Source of the DNA: Oceanisphaera psychrotolerans
Lineage (GTDB): Bacteria; Pseudomonadota; Gammaproteobacteria; Enterobacterales; Aeromonadaceae
Length of the DNA stretch: 64,000 nt
NCBI RefSeq assembly: GCF_001870485.1
Contig: NZ_MDKE01000001.1
Span: 48,793 to 112,792 of the forward strand
Reading direction: 5' to 3'
The first letter of the stretch is position 1; every line of letters begins with the position of its first letter. Below are positions 31,403-40,833 of the stretch, piece by piece. The notes beneath the pieces were generated by a model that saw nothing but the letters and a program-made list of their open reading frames with translations, had not been told where the DNA came from and made no database searches. Both the position numbers and the translations under genes were made by a program.

Positions 31403-32571
31403 GCATGCGTAAACAACTGATCCTGATGCTACCGCTGGTGCTGGGCCTGACCGCCTGTTCCAGCCAGCCGGAAGTTGCACCGGCAAACCCCTTGCCGGAC
31501 GTCAAGAATACCCTGGATACCAAACCACGCTGGTCGGCCTCGGTCGGTGACGGTGTCGGTGATTTCTATTCCCAGTTGAGCCCTGTGGTGGTCGGTGAGC
31601 GGGTGTTCGCCGCTTCCCGGGACGGCATGCTGGCGGCCTATGCCCGTGACAACGGCAAGCGGCAGTGGCAGTTGCGTCTGGACAAGCTGGATATCAATGA
31701 CAACCAGCGTAGTCCCCGTATCTCCGGTGGCCTGACCGCCGCCTATGGCAACCTCTACTTCGGCTCCGAGAACGGTATCGTCTATGCCGTCTCCCAGGCC
31801 GATGGCAAGCTGCTCTGGACCCGGTCGGTGCCCGGTGAGGTACTGGCGGCCCCGGCGGTGGACGAAGGCAAGGTGGTGGTGCATACCAGCGCCGGCAATC
31901 TGGTGGCGCTGGACTCGACCAGCGGCGAGCAGCAGTGGCAATTGCGCAACGAGCAGCCCAGCCTGACCCTGCGCAGCATGGCCACGCCGGTCACCACCGG
32001 TGGTGCCGTACTCTATGGCCGTGCCGATGGTCGTCTGGGGGTTGCCCTGCTGGCCAACGGTCAGCCGGTACGCGATACCCGTATTGCCAGCCCTCGTGGT
32101 GCGACCGAGCTGGAACGCATGGTGGATGTGGCGGCCCGGCCGGTGATTCTGGGCGATATTCTGTTCACTATCGCTTATAATGGCCAATTGACCGCCCATC
32201 AGCTGATTTCGGGGCAAGAATTGTGGAAGCGCCAGTACCAGGGCTCTCAGGATCTGAGCACCGATGGTCGCCAGCTTTATATCAGCGACAGCCGCAGTCA
32301 CCTGTTTGCGGTGGATGCGCGCAGCGGTATGGAGCTGTGGTCGAATACCGAGCTGGAAAATCGTCAGCTGACGGCCTCGGTGGTGTTCGGTGATTATCTG
32401 GTGGCTGGTGACGGTGAAGGTTACCTGTACTGGTTCGATCGTCAGAGCGGCGTGCTCAAATCGCTGCAGCGTATCGACAGCGAGGGGCTTTATGTGGCTC
32501 CCGTGGTAGCCGGCGATACCCTTTATGTGCAAAGCCGCGGCGGTGATCTGGTGGCCATCGGCCAACCCTGA
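31399..32571 (+). CDS. bamB: Outer membrane assembly lipoprotein BamB
   Basis: A 390-residue beta-propeller lipoprotein of the BAM complex. The lipobox LTAC gives Cys20. PQQ-like blades are visible (GMLAAYARDNGKRQWQLRLD, GIVYAVSQADGKLLWTRSV, GNLVALDSTSGEQQWQ, AVDARSGMELWSN). The start overlaps the yfgM stop; a second Met two codons later is possible. A hairpin follows before der. Confidence 0.95.
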   Translation: MSMRKQLILMLPLVLGLTACSSQPEVAPANPLPDVKNTLDTKPRWSASVGDGVGDFYSQLSPVVVGERVFAASRDGMLAAYARDNGKRQWQLRLDKLDINDNQRSPRISGGLTAAYGNLYFGSENGIVYAVSQADGKLLWTRSVPGEVLAAPAVDEGKVVVHTSAGNLVALDSTSGEQQWQLRNEQPSLTLRSMATPVTTGGAVLYGRADGRLGVALLANGQPVRDTRIASPRGATELERMVDVAARPVILGDILFTIAYNGQLTAHQLISGQELWKRQYQGSQDLSTDGRQLYISDSRSHLFAVDARSGMELWSNTELENRQLTASVVFGDYLVAGDGEGYLYWFDRQSGVLKSLQRIDSEGLYVAPVVAGDTLYVQSRGGDLVAIGQP

Positions 32572-32593
32572 TCGCGGCGGACATGACACCACC

Positions 32594-32636
32594 GGCTCCT
32601 GATCGGCGATCAGGAGCCGTTATTGTTTTTTGGAGA
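32594..32636 (+). terminator. Hairpin with T-run between bamB and der
   Basis: GGCTCCTGATC (32594-32604) pairs with GATCAGGAGCC (32608-32618) with a 3-base loop, followed by GTTATTGTTTTTT. It is either a terminator or an attenuator that reduces read-through into der, 8 bp before der starts. Confidence 0.7.
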
Positions 32637-32643
32637 AGTGTTT

Positions 32644-34155
32644 ATGATGCCTGTTGTGGCCTTGGTGGGCCGCCCCAATGTGGGCAAATCCACCCTGTTT
32701 AATCGATTGACCCGTACCCGGGATGCGTTGGTGGCAGATTTTCCCGGCCTGACCCGGGATCGGAAGTATGGCCAGGCCAAGATTGGCGAGCTGGAATTTA
32801 TCGTGGTCGATACCGGCGGTATCGACGGCACCGAAGAAGGCATCGAGCTGAAAATGGCCGAGCAGTCGCTGGCAGCCATCGACGAAGCGGATGTGGTGCT
32901 CTTTATGGTCGATGCCCGTGCCGGCCTGACGGTAGCGGACGAAGCCATTGCCGCACACCTGCGTCGTTGTCAGAAAGACACCTTGCTGGTAGCCAACAAG
33001 ACCGATGGTATCGATGCAGATACCGCCGTCAGCGAGTTCTATCAACTGGGCCTGGGTGATATCTATCAGATCGCCGCCGCCCATGGCCGAGGCGTGCTGA
33101 ATCTGCTGGAAACGGCGCTGGCCCCCCAGCTGGAAGAGCTGGCTGCCGAGGCAGAGCCGGAGTCGGATGATACCGAGGGTGATGAACTCGATTTTGACCA
33201 GCTTGATATTGACCAGTCCGATCTGAACAGTGTTATCGAGGCGATGGACCGGATTGACGAAGAAGAGGCGGTGCCGTTCGAGGATCTGCCCATCAAGCTG
33301 GCCATCGTCGGTCGCCCCAACGTGGGCAAGTCGACCCTGACCAACCGCATTCTCGGTGAAGACCGGGTGGTGGTGTACGACATGCCGGGCACGACCCGCG
33401 ATTCCATTTACATTCCGATGAAGCGGGATGAGCGGGATTTCATCCTGATCGACACCGCCGGCGTTCGTCGTCGGGGCAAGGTACACGAAACCGTCGAAAA
33501 GTTTTCGGTGATCAAGACCCTGAAGGCGATCGAAGACGCCAACGTGGTATTGCTGGTGCTGGATGCCCGTGAAGGCATTTCCGATCAGGATCTCAGCCTG
33601 CTGGGCTTCGTGCTCAACGCCGGACGCAGTATCGTGCTGGCGGTCAACAAGTGGGACGGCCTGAACCAGGACGTGAAGGACGAGATCAAGCGCGAGCTGG
33701 ACCGTCGCCTCGGCTTCATCGACTTTGCTCGCCTGCACTTTATCTCGGCGCTGCACGGCAGCGGCGTGGGTAACCTGTTCGGCTCGGTGGTGGAGGCGTA
33801 TGAGTCGGCCACCAAGCGGGTGAACACCTCCATGCTGACCCGCATCATGCAGATGGCACAGGACGATCATCAGCCGCCGCTGGTACGGGGTCGCCGGGTC
33901 AAGCTCAAGTACGCTCATGCGGGGGGGTACAACCCGCCACGCATCATAGTGCACGGCAACCAGGTAAAGGACTTGCCCGAATCCTACAAGCGTTACCTGA
34001 TCAATTACTTCCGCCGCTCGCTGCAGGTGATGGGTACCCCCATCCGGGTCGAGTTCCAGGAAGGGGATAACCCCTACGCCGGGATCAAGAACAAGCTGAC
34101 GGAAACCCAGCTGCGCAAGCGCAAACGCATGATGCGTTTCATCAAGAAAAAATAA
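32644..34155 (+). CDS. der: Ribosome biogenesis GTPase Der
   Basis: A 503-residue protein with two tandem G domains, both with intact G1 (GRPNVGKST near residue 10 and again near 225), DTGG/DTAG switch motifs, and NKTD/NKWD. An acidic linker ([20 protein letters not shown]) joins them, and a KH-like C-terminal domain ends in a basic tail. It is essential for 50S assembly. ATG 32644 follows GGAG. Terminator at 34163. Confidence 0.97.
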   Translation: MMPVVALVGRPNVGKSTLFNRLTRTRDALVADFPGLTRDRKYGQAKIGELEFIVVDTGGIDGTEEGIELKMAEQSLAAIDEADVVLFMVDARAGLTVADEAIAAHLRRCQKDTLLVANKTDGIDADTAVSEFYQLGLGDIYQIAAAHGRGVLNLLETALAPQLEELAAEAEPESDDTEGDELDFDQLDIDQSDLNSVIEAMDRIDEEEAVPFEDLPIKLAIVGRPNVGKSTLTNRILGEDRVVVYDMPGTTRDSIYIPMKRDERDFILIDTAGVRRRGKVHETVEKFSVIKTLKAIEDANVVLLVLDAREGISDQDLSLLGFVLNAGRSIVLAVNKWDGLNQDVKDEIKRELDRRLGFIDFARLHFISALHGSGVGNLFGSVVEAYESATKRVNTSMLTRIMQMAQDDHQPPLVRGRRVKLKYAHAGGYNPPRIIVHGNQVKDLPESYKRYLINYFRRSLQVMGTPIRVEFQEGDNPYAGIKNKLTETQLRKRKRMMRFIKKK

Positions 34156-34162
34156 GCAATCA

Positions 34163-34187
34163 AACGCCGGCCCAGCCGGCGTTTTTC
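34163..34187 (+). terminator. Rho-independent terminator of der
   Basis: AACGCCGGC pairs with GCCGGCGTT around a CCA loop, followed by T residues. Confidence 0.85.
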
Positions 34188-34354
34188 ATGAGAAAGTCTG
34201 AGCAGTCAGACATGAAGCCTGAGGTGTCAGGCCGGCGCTGCACGCAGCTACCGGACTGACGCTTCCCCCTTTACTCCTTATCCTTCACGTTCTTTTCTTG
34301 GTCTAGTATGGATAGCAGGGCCGCAGTGGCCCGTTATGGACAAGGGGAAACATT

Positions 34355-34795
34355 ATGTATAAATCGCTGTTGGTGGCCGTGGACGGCTCGGAACACGGTA
34401 AAAAGGCCCTCACGCTGGCCTGCCATCTGGCTCGGCAGGATCATGCCAGGCTGCATATTCTGCATGTTCCCGAAGTGCTGACACAGGAATCGACCCTGAT
34501 ATGGGGCATCGGTGCCGTCGCCATCGAAGACAGTCGCAACAAGCTGGAAGCCATCGGCAAAAAAGTCATCGAACAGGCCGAAGCCGAAGCCAGAGCGCTG
34601 GGCGCAACTCAAATAGAGACCCATCTTGCTCAGGGAGAGCCGGCCCGGGCCATTATCCATCAGGCAGAGACGCTCGGCGTCGAGGTGATAGTACTGGGTT
34701 GTCGCGGCCTGGGTGATCTGGCCGGACTGGTGATGGGCAGCGTCTCGCACAAGGTTACCCATGGTGCCAAGTGTGGGGTTATTACCGTACGCTGA
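34355..34795 (+). CDS. Universal stress protein family, ATP-binding type
   Basis: A 146-residue UspA-fold protein. MYKSLLVAVDGSEHGKKAL is the typical first strand and loop, and the nucleotide-binding signature G-2x-G-9x-G(S/T) is present as GCRGLGDLAGLVMGSV near residues 114-129, so it is likely an ATP-binding member. The gene is monocistronic. A GGGGAAAC ribosome site precedes ATG 34355. Its specific role is unknown. Confidence 0.9.
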   Translation: MYKSLLVAVDGSEHGKKALTLACHLARQDHARLHILHVPEVLTQESTLIWGIGAVAIEDSRNKLEAIGKKVIEQAEAEARALGATQIETHLAQGEPARAIIHQAETLGVEVIVLGCRGLGDLAGLVMGSVSHKVTHGAKCGVITVR

Positions 34796-34909
34796 CCGCC
34801 GCACCACATCGATGGGGTGGGAGGCGGTGACGGACAATCGCGCCTCGTGCTACCGCGGGGAAAACCAGCAGGCCGGGAAGACCGATTGTAAATAAAAGGT
34901 GATGGCGGC

Positions 34910-35062
34910 TCAGGCCGCCGACTCGGTGTTGAACTGGGTCAGAAAATAGGCTCTGTTACGGCTCAATATTTTACGGCGAGCGTCCTGCATCTGGAGCTTA
35001 CGGCGGGGCGACCAGGTGGCCGTCTTGCGCTGTTTCAACAAGATACGTCTTCGTTTTTGCAT
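34910..35062 (-). CDS. Small highly basic protein of unknown function (50 aa)
   Basis: ATG 35062 has a strong ribosome site (AAAGAGGAATTC, about 7 bases spacing). The 50-residue product MQKRRRILLKQRKTATWSPR... is very basic in its first 40 residues and has no membrane segment. I do not recognise the family. Composition suggests nucleic acid or ribosome binding. The stop codon lies within a hairpin GGCGGC-CTGA-GCCGCC, followed on the minus strand by a T-rich stretch, so the transcript may end there. A longer frame from 35191 is open but has no ribosome site. Confidence 0.6.
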   Translation of the reverse strand: MQKRRRILLKQRKTATWSPRRKLQMQDARRKILSRNRAYFLTQFNTESAA

Positions 35063-35159
35063 GATGAATTCCTCTTTAACCGGTGCAGCTCTGCAATTGG
35101 AGTGCAGTATGATTTCATTTGATATCAGGTTGCGCTGCCCGGGTAAAGTGACATTACTG

Positions 35160-36572
35160 TTAAAGTTCCGGATCTGCCGATGCGCTCTCACGCTGGGCGG
35201 TCAGGCCGGGATCCGTCGTCGGATTGTCGAGCCACAGCAGGCTCTGGTAATACTGACGGATATTGTTGACAAATTGTTGCGCCTCCCGGCCGCGGGCATA
35301 GCCGTAGCGGGTTTTGCTGTGCCACTTGGGCTGGTGCAGCAGCGGCAGACTCTCTTTTACCTCGGCCCAGGAATTGGGGTTCTGATCGCGCATCCGGGTC
35401 AGACGACGCGCATCCAGCATATGCCCCAGCCCCAGATTGTAGGCCGCCAGCGCAAACCACACTCGTTCATCTTCGGGAATGGCGTCCGGCAATCGTTCCA
35501 TCAGTGAGGTCAGGTAGCGGGCGCCGCCGCGAATGCTCTGCTCCGGATCCAGTCGGTTTTCTACTCCGACCTGTCTGGCGGTGTCTTCGGTCAGCATCAT
35601 CATGCCGCGCACGCCGGTATAGGAACGGGCCTTGGGATCCCAGTGTGATTCCTGGTAACTGATGGCTGCCAGCAGGCGCCAGTCCAGCTCCCCGGCATAA
35701 CGTTCGAACAGCGGCTGATAGCGGGGCAGAATATCTTCCGTTCGGCGCAGAAAGGTGCGGGTATCCACATAATCGAAATTCTGTATGTGGCCGAAATATT
35801 TTTCGTTCAACCGGGCCAGGGTGCCGGAGCGATTCAACTGGTCAAAAAACACCAGCATCTGGCCGAGCAGGCTGTCGTCGGCACGCTGATCCAGCATCCA
35901 GGCAACCGGCTGGGACTCCCCCAGGGTAAAGGCGGCGTCGATATTGGGATAATAGCGCTGCGTGCGGGCCAGCAACGTGTCGGCCACCAGGGTATGAGCC
36001 GTTTGGCCTTCGGCCACCTGGCGCAGCAAGTCTTCTTCATCCGAATCCCGCCGGGTTTCCCAGTGCAGCTCGGGCAATTCCTGCTGCAGTTTGTTCAGCC
36101 ATTCGGCCTGGCTGGAGCCGGCGAGTACCCTCACTTCACCCTGTATTTGCTCGGGATCATCCGGGCGGGGATCACCCTTGCGATAGACCAGGGTCTGGGC
36201 GATTTCGTAATAACTGGGGCCAAAACGATACTGCTGGCGACGCAGGGGCGTGCTGATCAGGCCGGCGGCGAGCATATCGACCTTGCCCGAGTCGAGCAGC
36301 ACGAAGAGCTCGTCCAGGCTGTAGGCCGGGACCATCTGCAGCTCCACGCCCTGATGTTCGGCAAAAAGCCGGGCCAGTTCATAATCCAGTCCTTCTTCCT
36401 GATCATCCCGCAGAAAATAATAAAGCGGATGATAGAGGGTGCCGACCCGCAAGGCTCCTCGAGACTGGATTTGCTCCTGCTGGGTACGGGCATATTCTTG
36501 GGGGTCACAGCCGCCGAGGCCCAGCAAACTCAGCAGCAGGGTGGCTTTGGCAAGCATCAGAACAGGGCGCAA
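35160..36572 (-). CDS. mltF: Membrane-bound lytic murein transglycosylase F
   Basis: A two-domain enzyme: an N-terminal periplasmic solute-binding-like domain (about 45-270, RVGTLYHPLYYFLRDDQEEGLDYELARLFAEH) and a C-terminal SLT family 1E domain with the catalytic glutamate in AISYQESHWDPKA, then GVRGMMMLTEDTA and FALAAYNLGLGHMLDA. TTG 36572 follows GAGGAG by 6 bases and gives a clean lipoprotein signal (LGGC, Cys22, 470 residues). Starts at 36602 or 36668 would put a long charged tail before it. It is divergent from purL, as in E. coli. Confidence 0.93.
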   Translation of the reverse strand: MRPVLMLAKATLLLSLLGLGGCDPQEYARTQQEQIQSRGALRVGTLYHPLYYFLRDDQEEGLDYELARLFAEHQGVELQMVPAYSLDELFVLLDSGKVDMLAAGLISTPLRRQQYRFGPSYYEIAQTLVYRKGDPRPDDPEQIQGEVRVLAGSSQAEWLNKLQQELPELHWETRRDSDEEDLLRQVAEGQTAHTLVADTLLARTQRYYPNIDAAFTLGESQPVAWMLDQRADDSLLGQMLVFFDQLNRSGTLARLNEKYFGHIQNFDYVDTRTFLRRTEDILPRYQPLFERYAGELDWRLLAAISYQESHWDPKARSYTGVRGMMMLTEDTARQVGVENRLDPEQSIRGGARYLTSLMERLPDAIPEDERVWFALAAYNLGLGHMLDARRLTRMRDQNPNSWAEVKESLPLLHQPKWHSKTRYGYARGREAQQFVNNIRQYYQSLLWLDNPTTDPGLTAQRESASADPEL

Positions 36573-36685
36573 AGGCGGCTCCTCATTTAACTCAGTCGGC
36601 ATTTTATAGCAGAAGTTGACCACTTCGTCAGGCAAACGCCGATCTTTCCGCGGGACCTGGCAGAACAAGGCGCTGGAAATCGGCG

Positions 36686-36714
36686 TCGACAGGGCAGGGG
36701 TGTAAACCTATAAT
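36686..36714 (+). promoter_or_regulatory. Sigma-70 promoter of purL
   Basis: TCGACA (36686-36691), a 17-base spacer and a perfect TATAAT (36709-36714), about 50 bp before the purL ATG. No convincing PurR box was seen. Confidence 0.7.
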
Positions 36715-36764
36715 ACCGCCAATTTCTCAACCCCCCATTCACTCACGCTTTGAGAATTGCCACT

Positions 36765-39700
36765 ATGGAAATACTGAGAGGCTCACCGGCCTTATCCGGT
36801 TTCAGGACCCAGGCTCTGGTTCGCCGGGCCCAGGAACAGGATCTGCCGCTGGCAGGAATCGAAACCGAGTATGTGCACTTTGTTGCACTGAACGCCAACC
36901 TCGAGGCCGACAGTCGACAAATCCTGAGCCAGCTGCTCGACAGCCCCGCCCAGGGCATTACTCCTTCCGCCGGCAGTCTGCTGGTGGTGGTCACCCCCCG
37001 CCCCGGAACCCTTTCTCCCTGGTCCAGTAAGGCCACCGACATCGCCCGCAACTGCGGCCTGAAGCCGGTCAAGCGTATCGAGCGGGGCATCGCCTATTAC
37101 CTGAGCTTCGAGCGCACTCCCAGCGCGGCCGAGCTTGAGGCGGTCAAGGCCATGCTGCACGACCGCATGACCGAGGTGACGCTGGACAGTCTGGAAGATG
37201 CCAGTTGCCTCTTTGCCGAGGCCGAGCCGGCCCCGGTGACCGCAGTGGATATTCTGGGTGGCGGGCGCGAAGCGCTGGCCGAGGCCAATGTGCGCATGGG
37301 CCTGGCACTGGCCGACGATGAAATCGATTATCTGTATGAAGGTTTTACCGGCCTGGGCCGTAATCCCAACGATATCGAGCTCTACATGTTCGCCCAGGCC
37401 AACTCGGAGCATTGCCGGCACAAGATCTTCAACGCCGACTGGACCATCGACGGCATCGAGCAGCCCAAGTCGCTGTTCAAGATGATCAAGAATACCTTCG
37501 AGCAGACGCCGGAACACGTGCTGTCGGCCTACAAGGATAATGCGGCGGTCATGGCCGGCTCAACCGCCGGACGTTTCTTCCCCAGCCCCCAGTCCGGTGA
37601 ATATGCGTATCATCAGGAAGACATTCATATTCTGATGAAGGTGGAAACCCACAACCACCCCACCGCCATTTCCCCCTATGCGGGGGCCGCCACCGGTTCC
37701 GGCGGCGAAATTCGTGACGAAGGCGCCACCGGCCGCGGCTCCAAGCCCAAGGCAGGTCTGGTCGGTTTCAGCGTGTCCAACCTGAAAATTCCCGGCTATG
37801 CCCGCCCCTGGGAGCAGGACTTCGGCAAACCCGAGCGTATCGTCAGCGCCCTCGACATCATGATCGACGGCCCGCTGGGTGGCGCGGCCTTCAACAACGA
37901 ATTCGGCCGTCCGGCCCTGCTCGGTTATTTCCGTACCTTCGAAGAGCAGGTATCGAGTTTCAACGGCGAGGAAGTGCGTGGCTATCACAAGCCGATCATG
38001 CTGGCCGGTGGTCTGGGCAACATTCGCGGCGAACACGTGCAGAAAGGCGAAATCACCGTGGGTGCCAAGCTGGTGGTACTGGGTGGTCCGGCGATGAACA
38101 TCGGTCTGGGCGGCGGTGCGGCGTCCTCCATGGCGTCCGGCCAGTCCAGTGAAGACCTGGATTTTGCCTCGGTACAGCGTGACAACCCGGAAATGGAGCG
38201 TCGCTGTCAGGAAGTGATCGACCGTTGCTGGGCCATGGGTGATCAGAACCCGATCCAGTTCATCCACGATGTGGGCGCGGGTGGTTTGTCCAACGCCATG
38301 CCCGAGCTGGTCAACGACGGTGGCCGCGGTGGTCGCTTCGAACTGCGCAATATTCCCAACGACGAGCCGGGCATGAGCCCGCTGCAAATCTGGTGTAACG
38401 AGTCCCAGGAGCGCTACGTGATGTCGGTAGCCGGCGATCGGATGGCGGAATTCGAAGCCATCTGTCGCCGTGAGCGGGCGCCTTTCGCCGTGGTCGGTGA
38501 AGCGACGGCCGAGCCGCACCTGAGCCTGCATGATGAGCACTTCGATAACCAGCCCATCGATATGCCGTTGGAAGTGCTGTTGGGCAAGCCGCCCAAGATG
38601 CAGCGCGATGTGACCACCGCCGCTCATCAGAGCCCGGCACTGGAACTGCACGGCATCAATATCAAGGACGCCGCCGAACGGGTACTGACCCTGCCGGCGG
38701 TCGCCGACAAGGGCTTCCTGATCACCATCGGTGACCGTACCGTTACCGGTCTGGTTGCCCGGGACCAGATGGTGGGCCCCTGGCAGGTGCCGGTGGCCGA
38801 CTGTGCCGTCACCGCGGCCGCCTTCGATACCTATGCCGGTGAGGCCATGTCGATGGGTGAGCGGGCTCCGGTGGCCCTGCTCGATTTCGCCGCCTCGGCC
38901 CGACTGGCCGTGGCCGAGTCGATCACCAATATTGCCGCCACCGACATCGGTGAGCTCGAGCGCATCAAACTGTCTGCCAACTGGATGTCTGCCGCCGGTC
39001 ACCCCGGTGAAGACGCCGGTCTGTACGAAGCGGTCAAGGCCGTGGGCGAAGAGTTGTGTCCGGCGCTGGGTCTGACCATACCGGTGGGCAAGGACTCGAT
39101 GTCGATGAAAACCCGCTGGCAGCAAAACGGCGAAGATCAGTCGGTGACCGCACCACTGTCGCTGGTGATCACCGCCTTCGGTCGGGTGAATGATGTGCGT
39201 GCCACCGTGACGCCCTGGCTGCGCAGCGATCAGGGCGATACCGATCTGATCCTGATTGACCTGGGCAATGGCAAGAACCGTCTGGGCGCCTCGGCGCTGG
39301 CGCAGGTGTACCGTCAGCTGGGCGACAAGCCCGCGGATCTGGACAGCCCGGAGCAGCTGAAAAGTTTCTTCTATGCCATTCAGGCGCTGGTGGCCGAGAA
39401 CAAGCTGCTGGCCTACCACGACAAGGGCGATGGCGGCCTGTACGTGACCCTGGCGGAGATGGCCTTCGCCGGCAACACCGGTCTGGATATCGAACTGGAC
39501 CTGCTGGGTGCCGATCAGCTGGCGGCCCTGTTCAACGAAGAGCTGGGTGCCGTGATCCAGGTTCGCCGGGAAGACAAGGAAGCGGTGCTCACCTGTCTGG
39601 CCGGTCATGGCCTGGCCGCGTGCAGCCATGTGATCGGTCAGCTTAACCAGGATGATCAGCTGCGCTTCTTCTTCGCCGGTGACGAAGTCTATGCCGCGCC

Positions 39701-40654
39701 GCGCACCGAGCTGCGCCGTCTGTGGTCCGAGACCAGTTACCGGATGCAGGCGCTGCGTGACAACCCGGATTGTGCCAAGAGCGAGTTTGAAGCCAAGCAG
39801 GACGCCTCCAACCCGGGGCTGTCGGTGTCGCTCAGCTTCGATCCCAAGGAAGACATCGCCGCGCCCTTTATCGCCAAAGGCGTGCATCCGCGCATGGCCA
39901 TTCTGCGCGAGCAGGGCGTCAACTCCCATATGGAGATGGCGGCGGCCTTCGATCGCGCCGGTTTTGCCTCCGTCGACGTGCACATGAGCGATCTGCAGAG
40001 CGGTCGTTACCGGCTGGACGAGTTTGCCGGCCTGGTGGCCTGTGGCGGCTTCTCCTACGGTGACGTGCTGGGCGCGGGCGGCGGCTGGGCCAAGTCGGTG
40101 CTGTTCAACGAGGCGCTGCGCGCTCAGTTTGAAGCCTTCTTTGCCCGCCAGGACAGCTTTGCCTGGGCGTGTGCAACGGTTGCCAGATGCTGTCCCGCCT
40201 GCGGGATCTCATCCCCGGTGCGGCGCACTGGCCGGACTTCGTGCGCAACACCTCCGAGCGTTTCGAAGCCCGTTTCAGCCTGGTGGAAGTACAGGAGTCA
40301 CCCAGCCTGTTCCTGTCCGGTATGGCCGGCTCTCGTCTGCCCATCGCCGTCTCTCATGGCGAAGGTCGGGTACAGCCGCTGCACGCGGATATCAGCGCCA
40401 TCGAGGCCAGCGGTACCGTGGCGCTGCGCTATGTGGACAACCAGGGCCTGGCGACCGAACGTTATCCGTTCAACCCGAATGGCTCTGCCAACGGCATTAC
40501 CGGCCTCACCAGTCAGGATGGCCGGGTTACCATCATGATGCCGCACCCGGAGCGGGTGTTCCGCACCGTGGCCAACTCCTGGCACCCGGACGGCTGGGGC
40601 GAGGATGGCGGCTGGATGCGTATCTTCCGCAACGCCCGTAAAAACCTCGGCTGA
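36765..40654 (+). CDS. purL: Phosphoribosylformylglycinamidine synthase PurL (frameshift in glutaminase domain)
   Basis: The large (about 1,296 residue) single-chain FGAM synthase of purine biosynthesis: N-terminal PurS-like domain, two AIR synthase-like domains (HRHK-type [53 protein letters not shown]), and a C-terminal class I glutaminase. The frame breaks after 40163 at AGCTTTGCCTGGGCG, where one more C restores [14 protein letters not shown], which carries the nucleophilic cysteine. The rest ([17 protein letters not shown]) follows to 40654. The deletion would remove the catalytic Cys, so sequence error is likely. Start ATG 36765. Confidence 0.95.
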
Positions 40655-40678
40655 TGTAAATTGTCGCCAATACTAAAC

Positions 40679-40704
40679 AAGCCCGCAGCAATGCGGGCTT
40701 TTTA
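40679..40704 (+). terminator. Rho-independent terminator of purL
   Basis: AAGCCCGCA pairs with TGCGGGCTT around a GCAA tetraloop, followed by TTTA. Confidence 0.9.
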
Positions 40705-40833
40705 TTTCTCATTTGAATCTATATGATAACACTGCCCGAAAAACAACCACTGCAAACAGTGCTTCGCGACCTGGTGAACAGGGCGAGGAAGGGAGTGTAT
40801 CGAGCCCATTCATTCCACCAGTAGAGTGCGGAC

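Noticed and set aside
36620..36700. PurR operator before purL
   Set aside because: Only weak partial similarity to the PurR consensus around 36631; not enough to call.
37560..39983. Open frame of 807 codons antisense to purL
   Set aside because: Same reason; purL matches its family across the whole region.
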